Below are positions 8,221 through 16,538 of a DNA stretch of 64,000 bases, one piece after another. Origin of the DNA: an uncultured Kordiimonas sp. (GTDB lineage Bacteria > Pseudomonadota > Alphaproteobacteria > Sphingomonadales > Kordiimonadaceae); assembly GCA_947500295.1 (NCBI GenBank), contig CANMRM010000001.1:186001-250000 (forward strand). The letters run 5' to 3'. Under the pieces are notes generated by a model. It had not been told where the DNA came from. It saw nothing but the letters and a program-made list of their open reading frames with translations, and ran no database searches. Position numbers and translations under genes: made by a program. Positions within the stretch are counted from its first letter, which is position 1. Every line of letters starts with the position of its first letter.

Positions 8221-9573
8221 ATGTCAGCAGGCGACAATAGGCTAGAGAAATCTCCGGAACATATTTCTGCGAACCGTCAGGTTTGGGCTATCGCCGGGCC
8301 GGCTATTATCGCCAATTCGTCTGCCCCGCTTGTGGGACTGGTCGACACATGGGCCATCGGCCACCTGCCTGTAGCGACACACCTGGCGGCGGTGGGGGTC
8401 GGCGCAACGGTTTTCAGTTTCCTGTTTTGGGCGTTTGGTTTCATGCGCATGAGCACAACAGGTCTTGTCGCGCAGGCAAACGGAAGAAATGACCGGCCCG
8501 GAATGGAGCGCACCGTCGTACGGTCGCTCGTTTTTGGGTTTTCAATTGCAGTGGGCCTCATTGGGCTCCAATCGCTATTGTTTGATGCCAGTTTGCTGGC
8601 GCTGTCGCCTGCTCCTGCCATCTCGGCACTCTACCAATCCTATTTCGACATTCGAATCTGGTCAGCGCCAGCCGTGCTGGCCACCTATGGCATCACCGGG
8701 TTTCTTATCGGTGTGAAAAAGGCGCAGGCCGCTTTGGTGCTCCAATTGGTTCTGAACATCAGCAATGGCAGCCTCAACCTGTTGTTTGTGCTGGGTTTCG
8801 ATATGGGTGTCGAAGGGATTGCGCTTGGATCGCTGATCGCAGAATGGCTGGCCGCCGTCACCGGTCTTGTCATGCTTGCGCGGTATTTTGGCGCAGTGTC
8901 TCTGCTGACCACGCTGGGCGAGCGCACGTTGTGGACAGTTATGGGCTTTCTGAAACTTGCGCAAACCAACGGGTTTATCTTTGTCCGTACGCTGCTGTTG
9001 ATGACGGCACTGACGATGGTGATGCGGGAAGCCAATTCGATCAGCGAGGCGGCTGTTGCAGCAAGCCATGTGATGAATGTTTTCATGCTGCTGATCAGTT
9101 TGGGGCTTGATGGCTTTGCCTACGCTGTGGAGGCGCTTGCAGGCGCTGCATATGGAAAAGGTGTGCGGCACGACTTTAAAAAATGGGTGCGGGTAACAAA
9201 CAAGTGGGCTCTTCTGGCAGCCCTAATCTACACGGTGGGGTTTTACCTGTTTGGAGAGATGGTCATTGCCCTGCTGACCGACGTTGAAGCTGTTCGTGTG
9301 GAAGCCTTGTCGGCTTTGCCGGTGATTGTCTGGCTGCCGATAGTATCGGTGTGGTGCTACCAGTTTGATGGCATTTTCATTGGCGCCACGGCGGCAGGCG
9401 CCATGATGATTACCATGGCGCTTTCCTTCATCGTTTTCATTGGCGTGGTTGGCAGCCTGACTGAAGCCTATGGCCTGATGGGCCTCTGGCTTGCCGTTGT
9501 TATCTTCTCCGCCTGCCGAGGCCTGACGCAGGCGGTCTATTATCCCGTGATTCTGCGCAAGCTACGCCGTTAG
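8221..9573 (+). CDS. MATE family efflux transporter (DinF-like)
   Basis: 450 residues with about twelve hydrophobic segments in two halves, as in MATE cation-drug antiporters. The opening WAIAGPAIIANSSAPLVGLVDT and the FLFWAFGFMRMSTTGLVAQA segment are typical of the DinF branch. It acts in the inner membrane; DinF-type substrates include organic cations and possibly oxidised metabolites, but nothing in the sequence fixes the substrate. It starts 11 bases after ugd, suggesting cotranscription, although a polysaccharide role is not implied by the family. Confidence 0.9.
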   Translation: MSAGDNRLEKSPEHISANRQVWAIAGPAIIANSSAPLVGLVDTWAIGHLPVATHLAAVGVGATVFSFLFWAFGFMRMSTTGLVAQANGRNDRPGMERTVVRSLVFGFSIAVGLIGLQSLLFDASLLALSPAPAISALYQSYFDIRIWSAPAVLATYGITGFLIGVKKAQAALVLQLVLNISNGSLNLLFVLGFDMGVEGIALGSLIAEWLAAVTGLVMLARYFGAVSLLTTLGERTLWTVMGFLKLAQTNGFIFVRTLLLMTALTMVMREANSISEAAVAASHVMNVFMLLISLGLDGFAYAVEALAGAAYGKGVRHDFKKWVRVTNKWALLAALIYTVGFYLFGEMVIALLTDVEAVRVEALSALPVIVWLPIVSVWCYQFDGIFIGATAAGAMMITMALSFIVFIGVVGSLTEAYGLMGLWLAVVIFSACRGLTQAVYYPVILRKLRR

Positions 9574-9608
9574 TCTGACAAAAAGGCTGCCAAGACAGAG
9601 CCAAAAAC

Positions 9609-9950
9609 TCAAAGGATATCAAGCACGCTTTCGGGTGGGCGGCCTAGCGCGGCTTTATTGTCGTTGATAACGACAGGCCGCTCGATCAGTTTGGGCGTGT
9701 TTACCATTGCCTGCACAAGGGCATCGCCTTCAGCATCCTTCAGCCCCTGGTCCTTGTATTCAGCTTCACCAGTGCGCATGAGAGCACGCGGGTCGATATC
9801 CAGCATGGTCAGCACGTCCCTGATTTCGGCCGCGCTCGGCGCGTCTTCCTGATACAGGCGAACAGTTGGTTTCAAACCTTTTTCTTCGAGAAGGGTAAGG
9901 GTTTGGCGGGACTTGCTGCAACGGGGGTTGTGCCAGATCGTAAGTGACAT
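9609..9950 (-). CDS. arsC: Arsenate reductase (glutaredoxin-type)
   Basis: 113 residues, the usual ArsC length. It reduces arsenate to arsenite using glutaredoxin and glutathione. The catalytic loop HNPRCSKSRQT holds the nucleophilic Cys near residue 11; the downstream arginines expected to bind arsenate correspond to RTGEAEYK near residue 59 and the C-terminal IERPVVI segment. No arsB, acr3 or arsR lies nearby, so it stands alone and may act as a housekeeping member of the ArsC/Spx-like family rather than in an arsenic operon. Glutathione synthetase is encoded in the same window. Confidence 0.9.
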   Translation of the reverse strand: MSLTIWHNPRCSKSRQTLTLLEEKGLKPTVRLYQEDAPSAAEIRDVLTMLDIDPRALMRTGEAEYKDQGLKDAEGDALVQAMVNTPKLIERPVVINDNKAALGRPPESVLDIL

Positions 9951-9982
9951 GATGGCTCCACGGTATTAAAAAAAACGACATT

Positions 9983-10057
9983 TGGAGCGGGTGAAGGGAA
10001 TCGAACCCTCGACACCGAGCTTGGGAAGCTCGTGCTCTACCACTGAGCTACACCCGC
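9983..10057 (-). tRNA. tRNA-Gly (anticodon CCC)
   Basis: Read on the minus strand, the acceptor stem GCGGGTG pairs with CACCCGC, the D arm is GCTC-AGTGGTA-GAGC, the anticodon stem is CGAGC/GCTCG with loop TTCCCAA (anticodon CCC at loop positions 3-5), the T arm is GAGGG-TTCGATT-CCCTT, and the discriminator T is followed by an encoded CCA. Total 75 bases including CCA. It reads GGG codons. It lies between arsC and metZ. Confidence 0.95.
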
Positions 10058-10150
10058 CCGCTCCTGCCTGTTTGCCGCAATACCGCATGGAACTCAACAG
10101 ACATTTGCTGGTTGTGCACGCAAGAATTCCTTTTAATGGCAGGGAAAACA

Positions 10151-10216
10151 GGCCTTGACGCACCGGGTCCATAAGGCCAACGTGGCGGCGAGTTAAAGAC
10201 ACATGCGTTCAGGAGG
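10151..10216 (+). promoter_or_regulatory. Structured metZ leader, candidate SAM-II-type riboswitch
   Basis: Perfect six-base stem GGCCTT (10151-10156) / AAGGCC (10173-10178) encloses a 16-base loop that begins GACGCACCGGG. Downstream, GTGGCG (10182-10187) can pair with the loop strand CGCAC with one bulged base, giving a pseudoknot, and GAGTTAAAGA follows just before the ribosome-binding site AGGAGG (10211-10216). Stem, loop size, downstream pairing strand and TAAAGA next to the start codon follow the layout of SAM-II riboswitches, which precede methionine genes in alphaproteobacteria. The match is by eye and imperfect. Confidence 0.42.
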
Positions 10217-10221
10217 TTTGC

Positions 10222-11433
10222 ATGAAGGACCGCACCGGGAAAGACCGTACGATCAGCAGCAACTGGGCCCGCCAGACCCAGATGGTGCGCGCGGGTTCCA
10301 TGCGGTCCAATCTGGACGAGATGTCCGAGGCGCTGTTCCTGACTTCCGGCTTTGCCTACGAAACCGCAGAAGAAGCGGAGGCACGCTTTGATGGCCGCGC
10401 CGAAGGCTTCACCTATTCACGCCAGACAAACCCGACGGTTGCCATGTTCGAAGAACGCATGGCCGTGCTGGAAGGCGCGGAGGTGGCGCGCGCAACCGGT
10501 ACCGGCATGGCGGCGATGACAGCATCACTATTGGCAGGCCTGAAGGCGGGGGACCATGTGGTGGGTGCACGAGCGCTCTTTGGCAGCTGCCGCTGGCTCC
10601 TTGATGAGCTACTGCCTCGTTACGGTATCGAAACAACCCTGGTGGATGGCCGTGACCTCGACGCCTGGAAAGCCGCGGCAACGTCCAGTACCAAGGTATT
10701 TTTCCTCGAAACGCCAGCCAACCCGACGCTGGAAATCATCGACCTGAAGGCCGTGGCTGACATTGCCCATGAAAACGACGCGCTGCTGGTCGTCGACAAT
10801 GTTTTCGCCACGCCCGTCTTGCAAAGGCCGATGGAGCTTGGCGCAGATATCGTCTGCTATTCCGCAACCAAACACATCGACGGGCAGGGCCGGTGCCTTG
10901 GCGGTGTCGTGCTTTGTGACAAAAAATTCGACGAGGATTTTCTGTACCCCTACTACCGCCACACGGGCTGCGCCATGTCGCCCTTCAATGCCTGGGTGAT
11001 GCTGAAGGGGCTTGAAACCCTGAGCTTGCGCGTTCGGGCCATGTGCGACAGCGCCGAAACCGTGGCAGCGGCGATGGCAGACCGTCTCTCGGACGTGCGG
11101 CACCCGGCCCGGAAGGATTTTGCCCAGCATACGCTTGCCATGAGCCAGATGAGCCGCGGCGGCACCATGGTGGTGACCGAACTGCCGGGCGGTCGCGAGC
11201 AGGCGTTTGCCTTCCTTAACGCGCTTGAAATCATTGATATTTCCAACAACCTCGGAGACAGCCGCTCGATCGCCACCCACCCCTGGAGCACAACTCACAA
11301 AGCCCTTGCCGAAGACGCGCGCCTCGAGCTTGGCATCACACCAGGCCTGCTTCGGCTGTCAGTTGGCCTTGAAGACCCGACCGACCTTGTCGCCGACATC
11401 GCACGGGCGCTTGATACTGCCGGGGTCAGGTAA
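10222..11433 (+). CDS. metZ: O-succinylhomoserine sulfhydrylase
   Basis: 403 residues, PLP-dependent Cys/Met metabolism enzyme. It makes homocysteine from O-succinylhomoserine and sulfide in methionine synthesis. Seen: the FTYSRQTNPTV substrate/PLP-phosphate segment near residue 63, ATGTGMAAMT near 91, DNVFATPVLQ near 192, and the PLP lysine in YSATKHIDGQGR (Lys217). The pattern fits MetZ better than cystathionine gamma-synthase, judged from overall resemblance. Strong AGGAGG at six bases from the ATG. Followed after three bases by apaG, an arrangement common in alphaproteobacteria. The leader may sense S-adenosylmethionine. Confidence 0.92.
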   Translation: MKDRTGKDRTISSNWARQTQMVRAGSMRSNLDEMSEALFLTSGFAYETAEEAEARFDGRAEGFTYSRQTNPTVAMFEERMAVLEGAEVARATGTGMAAMTASLLAGLKAGDHVVGARALFGSCRWLLDELLPRYGIETTLVDGRDLDAWKAAATSSTKVFFLETPANPTLEIIDLKAVADIAHENDALLVVDNVFATPVLQRPMELGADIVCYSATKHIDGQGRCLGGVVLCDKKFDEDFLYPYYRHTGCAMSPFNAWVMLKGLETLSLRVRAMCDSAETVAAAMADRLSDVRHPARKDFAQHTLAMSQMSRGGTMVVTELPGGREQAFAFLNALEIIDISNNLGDSRSIATHPWSTTHKALAEDARLELGITPGLLRLSVGLEDPTDLVADIARALDTAGVR

Positions 11434-11436
11434 CAT

Positions 11437-11856
11437 ATGGAAGACCTTATCGATGGCGCCATGACCTTTGAAGCAGAGACTGCCGGTGTCCGGGTATTGG
11501 TGCAGGCCTATTTTCTCGAGGAACAATCAGACGAAGCCCAGGCGCAGTTCGTGTGGGCATACCGGATAAAAATCATCAACGAAAGCAGTAAGACCGTACA
11601 GCTTTTGAACCGCCACTGGATCATCACGGACGCTAACGGCAAAGTGCAGGAAGTTGAAGGCGAAGGCGTGATCGGAGAACAGCCCGTCATCGGAACGGGC
11701 CAGTCTTTCGTCTACACGAGCGGCACGCCTCTTTCGACCTCCAGCGGCTTCATGCACGGCTCTTATGAGATGCAAGACGAGAACGGCGACCATTTTTTTG
11801 TTGAGATACCAACATTCTCGCTTGATAGTCCCTATTATTCGCTGAAGGTAAACTGA
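11437..11856 (+). CDS. apaG: ApaG domain protein
   Basis: 139 residues, single ApaG domain of an immunoglobulin-like all-beta fold. Family markers are FVWAYRIKIINESSKTVQLLNRHWIITDANG (seen at about residues 39-69, shortened here) and the GTGQSFVYTSGTPL segment near residue 88. ApaG has been linked to cobalt/magnesium resistance and diadenosine tetraphosphate levels in enterobacteria; its molecular role is unclear. It is three bases from metZ and eight bases before trkH, so all three are probably one transcript. Confidence 0.93.
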   Translation: MEDLIDGAMTFEAETAGVRVLVQAYFLEEQSDEAQAQFVWAYRIKIINESSKTVQLLNRHWIITDANGKVQEVEGEGVIGEQPVIGTGQSFVYTSGTPLSTSSGFMHGSYEMQDENGDHFFVEIPTFSLDSPYYSLKVN

Positions 11857-11863
11857 GGCCCCC

Positions 11864-13312
11864 ATGCTGGATTTGCGCCCGGTTCTTTACACCCTCGGCT
11901 CGCTGGTGCTGATGCTGGCGGGTGGTATGTTCGTGCCGGTTTTGTTTGACCTGCTGGCAGGCAACCCTGATTGGGAAATCTTTGTCCTGGCCGCGTTTCT
12001 GTCGGCCAGCGTTGGCGGCATGTTCATGCTCGCGAACAGGGGCACCGGTGATGCCCTCAACCTTCGACAGGCGTTTCTCCTGACCTTCCTGGCGTGGGCA
12101 GCATTGCCTGCATTTGCCGCCTTGCCACTTGCGTTTTCGGAACTGAACCTCAGCTACACGGACGCCTATTTCGAAGCCATGAGCGGCCTGACCACAACCG
12201 GCTCCACCGTTATCACGGGGCTTGATGACGCCCCGCCCGGTATCCTGATGTGGCGCGCCCTGCTTCAATGGTTCGGCGGCATTGGCATCGTTGTGATGGC
12301 CGTGGCTGTCCTGCCTATGCTGCAGGTTGGCGGGATGCAGGTTTTCAAGGCAGAAAGCTTTGACACCGTTGAAAAAATCCTGCCGCGGGCCGGCCAGATC
12401 TCGGGCGTGATCAGCGGGGTTTATGTTGCGCTCACAGCTCTTTGCATGTTCGCCTATCTTGTTGCCGGCATGGGTGCGTTTGACGCACTCGCCCATGCCA
12501 TGACAACGATCGCAACCGGTGGCTTTTCGACCTCGGATGCATCCATGGGCAAATTCGACAGCTTCAGTATCGACATGCTTTCAACCCTGTTCATGATTGT
12601 CGGCTCCATTCCGTTTATCCTGTATCTGCAGGTTCTCAGGGGCAGGCCACTCGCGCTCTGGCGGGACGAACAGGTCCGTGGCTTCCTTCAACTTGTTTTT
12701 TTTCTGTGTGTGTCGGTTGTCGCCTGGCTCATGGTCTGGAAAGGGTTTTCACTGCCCGAAGCCGTGCGCTTCGGCATTTTCAATATCATTTCAATCCTCA
12801 CCGGAACCGGATACTCCACCATCGATTACAGCCAGTGGGGCAGCTTTTCCGCCACGCTCTTCTTTATGGTGATGTTTATCGGCGGCTGCGCCGGGTCAAC
12901 AAGCTGCGGTATCAAGATCTTCCGGTTTCAGGTTCTTTTGAAATCCATGAAAAGCTGGATCGATCATATCCTGCAACCCAACGGCGTCTTTATCGCTCGC
13001 TACAACGGAAGACCGATCCGGGAAGACGTTCGAAATTCGGTTATGAGTTTCCTGACCCTTTTTCTTGGCAGCTTTCTGGTATTGTCGCTGGCGATAGCAG
13101 CAACAGGCACTGACTGGATTACTGCCTTTTCCAGCGCGGGTACAGCGCTTGCTAATGTAGGCCCCGGGCTCGGCGAAGACGTGGGCCCGGCCGGAACCTT
13201 CGGTGGCCTGTCTGATGCAGCGAAATGGCTGATGTCACTTGGCATGCTAGCAGGCAGGCTTGAGCTTTTTTCCGTCCTTGTTTTGTTGTCACCCCGGTTC
13301 TGGCGGGCCTGA
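11864..13312 (+). CDS. trkH: Trk/Ktr-type potassium uptake membrane subunit TrkH
   Basis: 482 residues with about ten hydrophobic segments. TrkH forms the K+-translocating pore in the inner membrane and works with the cytosolic NAD-binding TrkA, which is not in this window. Four P-loop-like filter segments are seen, including EAMSGLTTTGSTVI near residue 104, TTIATGGFSTSD near 210, ISILTGTGYSTIDY near 310 and SSAGTALANVGPGLG near 425. Placed after metZ and apaG with short spacing, a linkage without an obvious pathway reason. Confidence 0.94.
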   Translation: MLDLRPVLYTLGSLVLMLAGGMFVPVLFDLLAGNPDWEIFVLAAFLSASVGGMFMLANRGTGDALNLRQAFLLTFLAWAALPAFAALPLAFSELNLSYTDAYFEAMSGLTTTGSTVITGLDDAPPGILMWRALLQWFGGIGIVVMAVAVLPMLQVGGMQVFKAESFDTVEKILPRAGQISGVISGVYVALTALCMFAYLVAGMGAFDALAHAMTTIATGGFSTSDASMGKFDSFSIDMLSTLFMIVGSIPFILYLQVLRGRPLALWRDEQVRGFLQLVFFLCVSVVAWLMVWKGFSLPEAVRFGIFNIISILTGTGYSTIDYSQWGSFSATLFFMVMFIGGCAGSTSCGIKIFRFQVLLKSMKSWIDHILQPNGVFIARYNGRPIREDVRNSVMSFLTLFLGSFLVLSLAIAATGTDWITAFSSAGTALANVGPGLGEDVGPAGTFGGLSDAAKWLMSLGMLAGRLELFSVLVLLSPRFWRA

Positions 13313-13384
13313 TTTCAATCTTTTGAACCCGTTTCACCGTATTGTGTTCAACCAATGTTCATTTGGGCGGCATAAAGTGAGCGG

Positions 13385-14224
13385 ATGAAACTGATTATTG
13401 TCATGGTAGCGATTTTTCTCGCTGTGCCGGTGTATGCACAGGAAGCGGCTCCCGGCTGGTCTGCCTATCAGGCGGGTGACTTTAATGTTGCCCGTAGCGA
13501 AGCAGCGGCTGGTGCCAGCCAGTCCGATAGCGCAGACGCCTATGCACTCGCCTGCAGGGCAGGTCTCGTGGTCGGTGGTTTCCTCGAATCCGGAAAAGCT
13601 GCGGTCGACAGTCTTCACAAGGCCCTCAGGGATTGCGAACATGCCCTGTCACTGGAACCTGCGCATTATGTCGCCGGCCTCAGCCATGCGATAGCATTGG
13701 GGTTTGAAGGCCTGCGATTGAGAAAAGCATCCTATGCCAGGGCATCAAAACGTGAGATCGAGGCCCTGATCAAAAAATATCCGGACAATGCACTGGCCCT
13801 CGGGGCTCTTGCCGGTTGGCATGCTGCTGTGGCCCGCGAAGGCTGGCTTGCTCGGGTGTTTCTGGGCGCAAGCAGGACGCGCGCGGCAACACTATATAGC
13901 CGGGCAACCAGGCTACCGAACGCCGAGTTTCCGTTGACCTATGAATACATCCGGTTTCTGGCGGCAGGCAAAGCTGATGACCGGGCAACAGCCGCAACAA
14001 TGATCGAAGGCGCCATTGAGGCAGGCGCGAAAGATGGTCTGGATATCTTGCTTCTGGACCGGAGCAGCGAGGTGCTGAAGGCAATCAGGGCCATGTCAAA
14101 ACAACAACTCCGCGACAGCCTGAGGGCTGCAACACCCTTTAGTGACATTGACGAATGGGGAACGCCTGAACACACGTCTGTGGCCCCTTATCCGCTCCGG
14201 AAACCTCTGAAAACCAATGACTAG
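13385..14224 (+). CDS. Secreted TPR-like protein of unknown function
   Basis: 279 residues. A signal peptide (MKLIIVMVAIFLAVPVYAQE) with a probable cleavage after YAQ or VYA sends it to the periplasm. The rest is helical with TPR-like pairs: WSAYQAGDFNVARSEA, LRDCEHALSLEPAHYVAGL and KYPDNALALGALAGWHA. No catalytic motif seen. The stop overlaps the start of the cytochrome b561 gene by eight bases and two YceI genes follow, so it belongs to that operon; it may act as an adaptor for the envelope redox or lipid-binding proteins, which is inference. Confidence 0.75.
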   Translation: MKLIIVMVAIFLAVPVYAQEAAPGWSAYQAGDFNVARSEAAAGASQSDSADAYALACRAGLVVGGFLESGKAAVDSLHKALRDCEHALSLEPAHYVAGLSHAIALGFEGLRLRKASYARASKREIEALIKKYPDNALALGALAGWHAAVAREGWLARVFLGASRTRAATLYSRATRLPNAEFPLTYEYIRFLAAGKADDRATAATMIEGAIEAGAKDGLDILLLDRSSEVLKAIRAMSKQQLRDSLRAATPFSDIDEWGTPEHTSVAPYPLRKPLKTND

Positions 14225-14795
14225 GCCGCGCACATACAACAAGGTCGCTATCCTTTTGCACTGGCTTATCGCCGGTTGCTTTGTCGGCTTGTTTTGTGTT
14301 GGTTTTTATATGGCACGCCTTGGTGACGATGCGCTCTCCCTCAAGTTCACCCTGTATCAATGGCACAAGTCTTTCGGCATTACGGTGTTGCTGCTTGCCG
14401 TCATACGGCTGGCTTGGCGTTTCACCCATACGCCGCCAGCCATTCTTGCATCAGGTTGGCAGGCATATGCTGCAAAGGCGGCGCACGGAGCACTCTACAC
14501 CCTTACCCTGCTGATCCCTCTTGTGGGCTGGGCAATGGTGTCCGCCTCTCCCTGGAATATTCCGACGGTGCTTTTTGGTTTCATCCCGTGGCCACATCTA
14601 CCGTTGCTGCCGGATTTAGCTGACAAACGGGCAGCTGAAGACGTGCTGAAGCTGGTCCATATGAGCCTTGCATACGGAACCGCCTTCCTGGTGCTGGCCC
14701 ATGCAGGGGCCGCTTTCCATCATCATTTTCGGTTGCGGGACAATACGCTCGTCAGAGTAGTCCCTTTTTTGCAGGAGCCTCCCCATGACCCGTAA
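14217..14795 (+). CDS. Cytochrome b561-type membrane protein
   Basis: 192 residues with four transmembrane helices. Conserved histidines for two b hemes are in KVAILLHWLIAG (residues 9-20), YQWHKSFGI (near 46), AHGALYTL (near 92) and YGTAFLVLAHAGAAFHHHF (near 150-168). Such proteins move electrons between the quinone pool and a periplasmic acceptor. The C-terminus overlaps the next gene, a YceI protein, by eleven bases. Cytochrome b561 beside YceI recurs in proteobacteria, suggesting a shared role with the isoprenoid-binding YceI partner. Confidence 0.9.
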   Translation: MTRPRTYNKVAILLHWLIAGCFVGLFCVGFYMARLGDDALSLKFTLYQWHKSFGITVLLLAVIRLAWRFTHTPPAILASGWQAYAAKAAHGALYTLTLLIPLVGWAMVSASPWNIPTVLFGFIPWPHLPLLPDLADKRAAEDVLKLVHMSLAYGTAFLVLAHAGAAFHHHFRLRDNTLVRVVPFLQEPPHDP

Positions 14796-15366
14796 GTCAT
14801 TTCCAAGGATACTTGCTGTGTCAGCTCTTCTGATTTCGTCACTTGCCGGGCGGCCAGCATTTGCAACACCCTGGAATATGGTGCCGGAAGAAAGCGCTGT
14901 CCGGTTTTCCGGGCTGCAGACAGGCAACCCCTTTGACGGCACTTTCAGTACATTTGGCGCCGACATTCAGTTTGACCCTTCAGCGCCTGAGCGGGCGTAT
15001 GTTCGTGCAGTCATTGACGCCACCACCGCAGCGACAGGAGACAGCCAGCGGGACGAAGCAATGCGCGGTCGGGAATGGTTCCATGTCGCACGTTTCCAGA
15101 ACATTGTCTTTGAAGCATCTGGCTTCAAAAAACTCAACGACAGCCAGTATGAAGCAGAAGGCACCCTAACTGTTCTCGGTGTGGATCATCCATTTACACT
15201 GCCGTTCGACCTTGTGATTGCAAAAGAGCGCGCCGTCATGACAGCCAGTTTGATCCTCAATCGACGCACACTTGGCATCGGCACCGGACCATGGTCCGAG
15301 GGAAAATGGGTCGGTCTTGACGTTACCCTGGACATCATTGTTACTGCCACGAAGGACACCCCCTGA
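14785..15366 (+). CDS. Periplasmic YceI family protein
   Basis: 193 residues. Signal peptide ISSLAGRPAFA ends near residue 25. The YceI lipocalin-like barrel follows, starting WNMVPEESAVRFSG, with the GNPFDGTFSTFGADIQFDP strand pair, the MRGREWFHVARFQNI loop near residue 92 and the LTVLGVDHPFTLPFDL repeat. YceI barrels bind long polyprenyl or amide lipids in the periplasm. It overlaps both neighbours by a few bases, so expression is tightly coupled to cytochrome b561 and the second YceI gene. Confidence 0.92.
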   Translation: MTRKSFPRILAVSALLISSLAGRPAFATPWNMVPEESAVRFSGLQTGNPFDGTFSTFGADIQFDPSAPERAYVRAVIDATTAATGDSQRDEAMRGREWFHVARFQNIVFEASGFKKLNDSQYEAEGTLTVLGVDHPFTLPFDLVIAKERAVMTASLILNRRTLGIGTGPWSEGKWVGLDVTLDIIVTATKDTP

Positions 15367-15998
15367 TGAAGGCTTCCAATCCCCTGAAAATGCTGATGCT
15401 TGCTGCAAGCTTTTTGGCTCTGTCAGCCTGCGCAGCGATCGCGTCGGTTGTCTATCCACTCAATGAAAATGCCGACAAGGCCCGCGCTGGCGCCTACAGG
15501 CTTGATGACGACCACGCCAGTGTTCTATTTGGGCTGAACCATTTTGGGTTTTCCGAATTTCGCGGACGGTTTGACACCTTCTCCGGCTCACTCGACCTGA
15601 ACGCAGAAGCACCAGAGACCAGTGCCGTAACAATTGACATAGATATTTCCGGCCTGCACACCGGCGTCTCCGAACTGGACGAAAAGCTGTTTGCAACCAA
15701 CATGTTTGATGTCGCGGCGCACCCGTTTGCCAACTTTACTTCCACATCAATCACACGCCTGTCGGAAAATGAAGCGCGTATAGACGGCGTGCTCACGATC
15801 AAGGGTGTGGGCAAGCCGATCTCGCTGGATGCCCGGTTTATCGGGAGCGGCGTTAACCCCCTGACAGGACGACAGACTGCAGGATTTAGTGCCACGGGTG
15901 TGCTTAAACGGTCCGACTATGGTCTTGACGAATGGCTGCCGTTTGTCGGGGATGAGGTCGCGCTCGAAATCGATGTCGAGTTTGCAGAAATGCGCTAG
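15366..15998 (+). CDS. YceI family lipoprotein
   Basis: 210 residues. An N-terminal signal ending in the lipobox LSAC (Cys near residue 22) predicts a lipid-anchored protein, unlike the soluble YceI just upstream. The barrel begins YRLDDDHASVLFGLNHFGFSEF and contains DEKLFATNMFDVAAHPFANF and GVLTIKGVGKPISLDARF, the two best conserved YceI stretches. The ATG overlaps the previous stop by one base. Two YceI copies, one free and one anchored, suggest a hand-over of a hydrophobic ligand between membrane and periplasm; inference. Confidence 0.9.
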   Translation: MKASNPLKMLMLAASFLALSACAAIASVVYPLNENADKARAGAYRLDDDHASVLFGLNHFGFSEFRGRFDTFSGSLDLNAEAPETSAVTIDIDISGLHTGVSELDEKLFATNMFDVAAHPFANFTSTSITRLSENEARIDGVLTIKGVGKPISLDARFIGSGVNPLTGRQTAGFSATGVLKRSDYGLDEWLPFVGDEVALEIDVEFAEMR

Positions 15999-16007
15999 TA
16001 GCGTGGA

Positions 16008-16421
16008 TCAATCCACGGTTTTTTGCCGGGCCGCGATACCGCGTTCGATGGCCGCAGCTGTCAAGCGGTCCACGTCAAGATAGTGCCGGAACATTTCCAG
16101 AAGGCGCAATTCTTCCTGGGTCAAATTGCTGTCCGATGCCGCCACTTCGCACGCCAGCGCATACACCAGATCATAATGGGTCTCGGGCATAGCCTCTTCG
16201 ATAAGACCCAGAACCGCATCAAGCCCCTCTTCGCTTTGCAGCAACTGGGTACAGGTCTCTGTGTCCGTGCGCAGACGCTCAATGTTATAGCCGCGAAAAG
16301 CAGGAAGGTAACCAACAAGGCCTGTCATGCGCGTCAGTTCCGTATCCGTCATATGGTCATCGGAGGCCGAAACAGTGACCATGGTGTAGACAAGGGCGGT
16401 TTCCGGGCTGATCGTCGACAT
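16008..16421 (-). CDS. TerB family (tellurite-resistance-like) protein
   Basis: 137 residues, all-helical cytosolic protein with the TerB-like pattern of acidic residues in VSASDDHMTDTELTRM (residues 17-32) and VAASDSNLTQEELRLLEMF (near 94-112), the two pseudo-repeats that bind metal in TerB. No other ter genes nearby, so tellurite resistance itself is not implied. Convergent with the YceI gene nine bases away. Single-domain TerB proteins are common in alphaproteobacteria and their role is unknown. Confidence 0.8.
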   Translation of the reverse strand: MSTISPETALVYTMVTVSASDDHMTDTELTRMTGLVGYLPAFRGYNIERLRTDTETCTQLLQSEEGLDAVLGLIEEAMPETHYDLVYALACEVAASDSNLTQEELRLLEMFRHYLDVDRLTAAAIERGIAARQKTVD

Positions 16422-16538
16422 GTTTTTCTCCTTCTGGGAGGGATTGCTCTCGGGAGCTTCCTCTTTTGGCGACCCTAATTTGACCGGCGGTGCGAGACAA
16501 GCGAAATAGACGGCAAAACCGCAAAAAATGATGGACCC

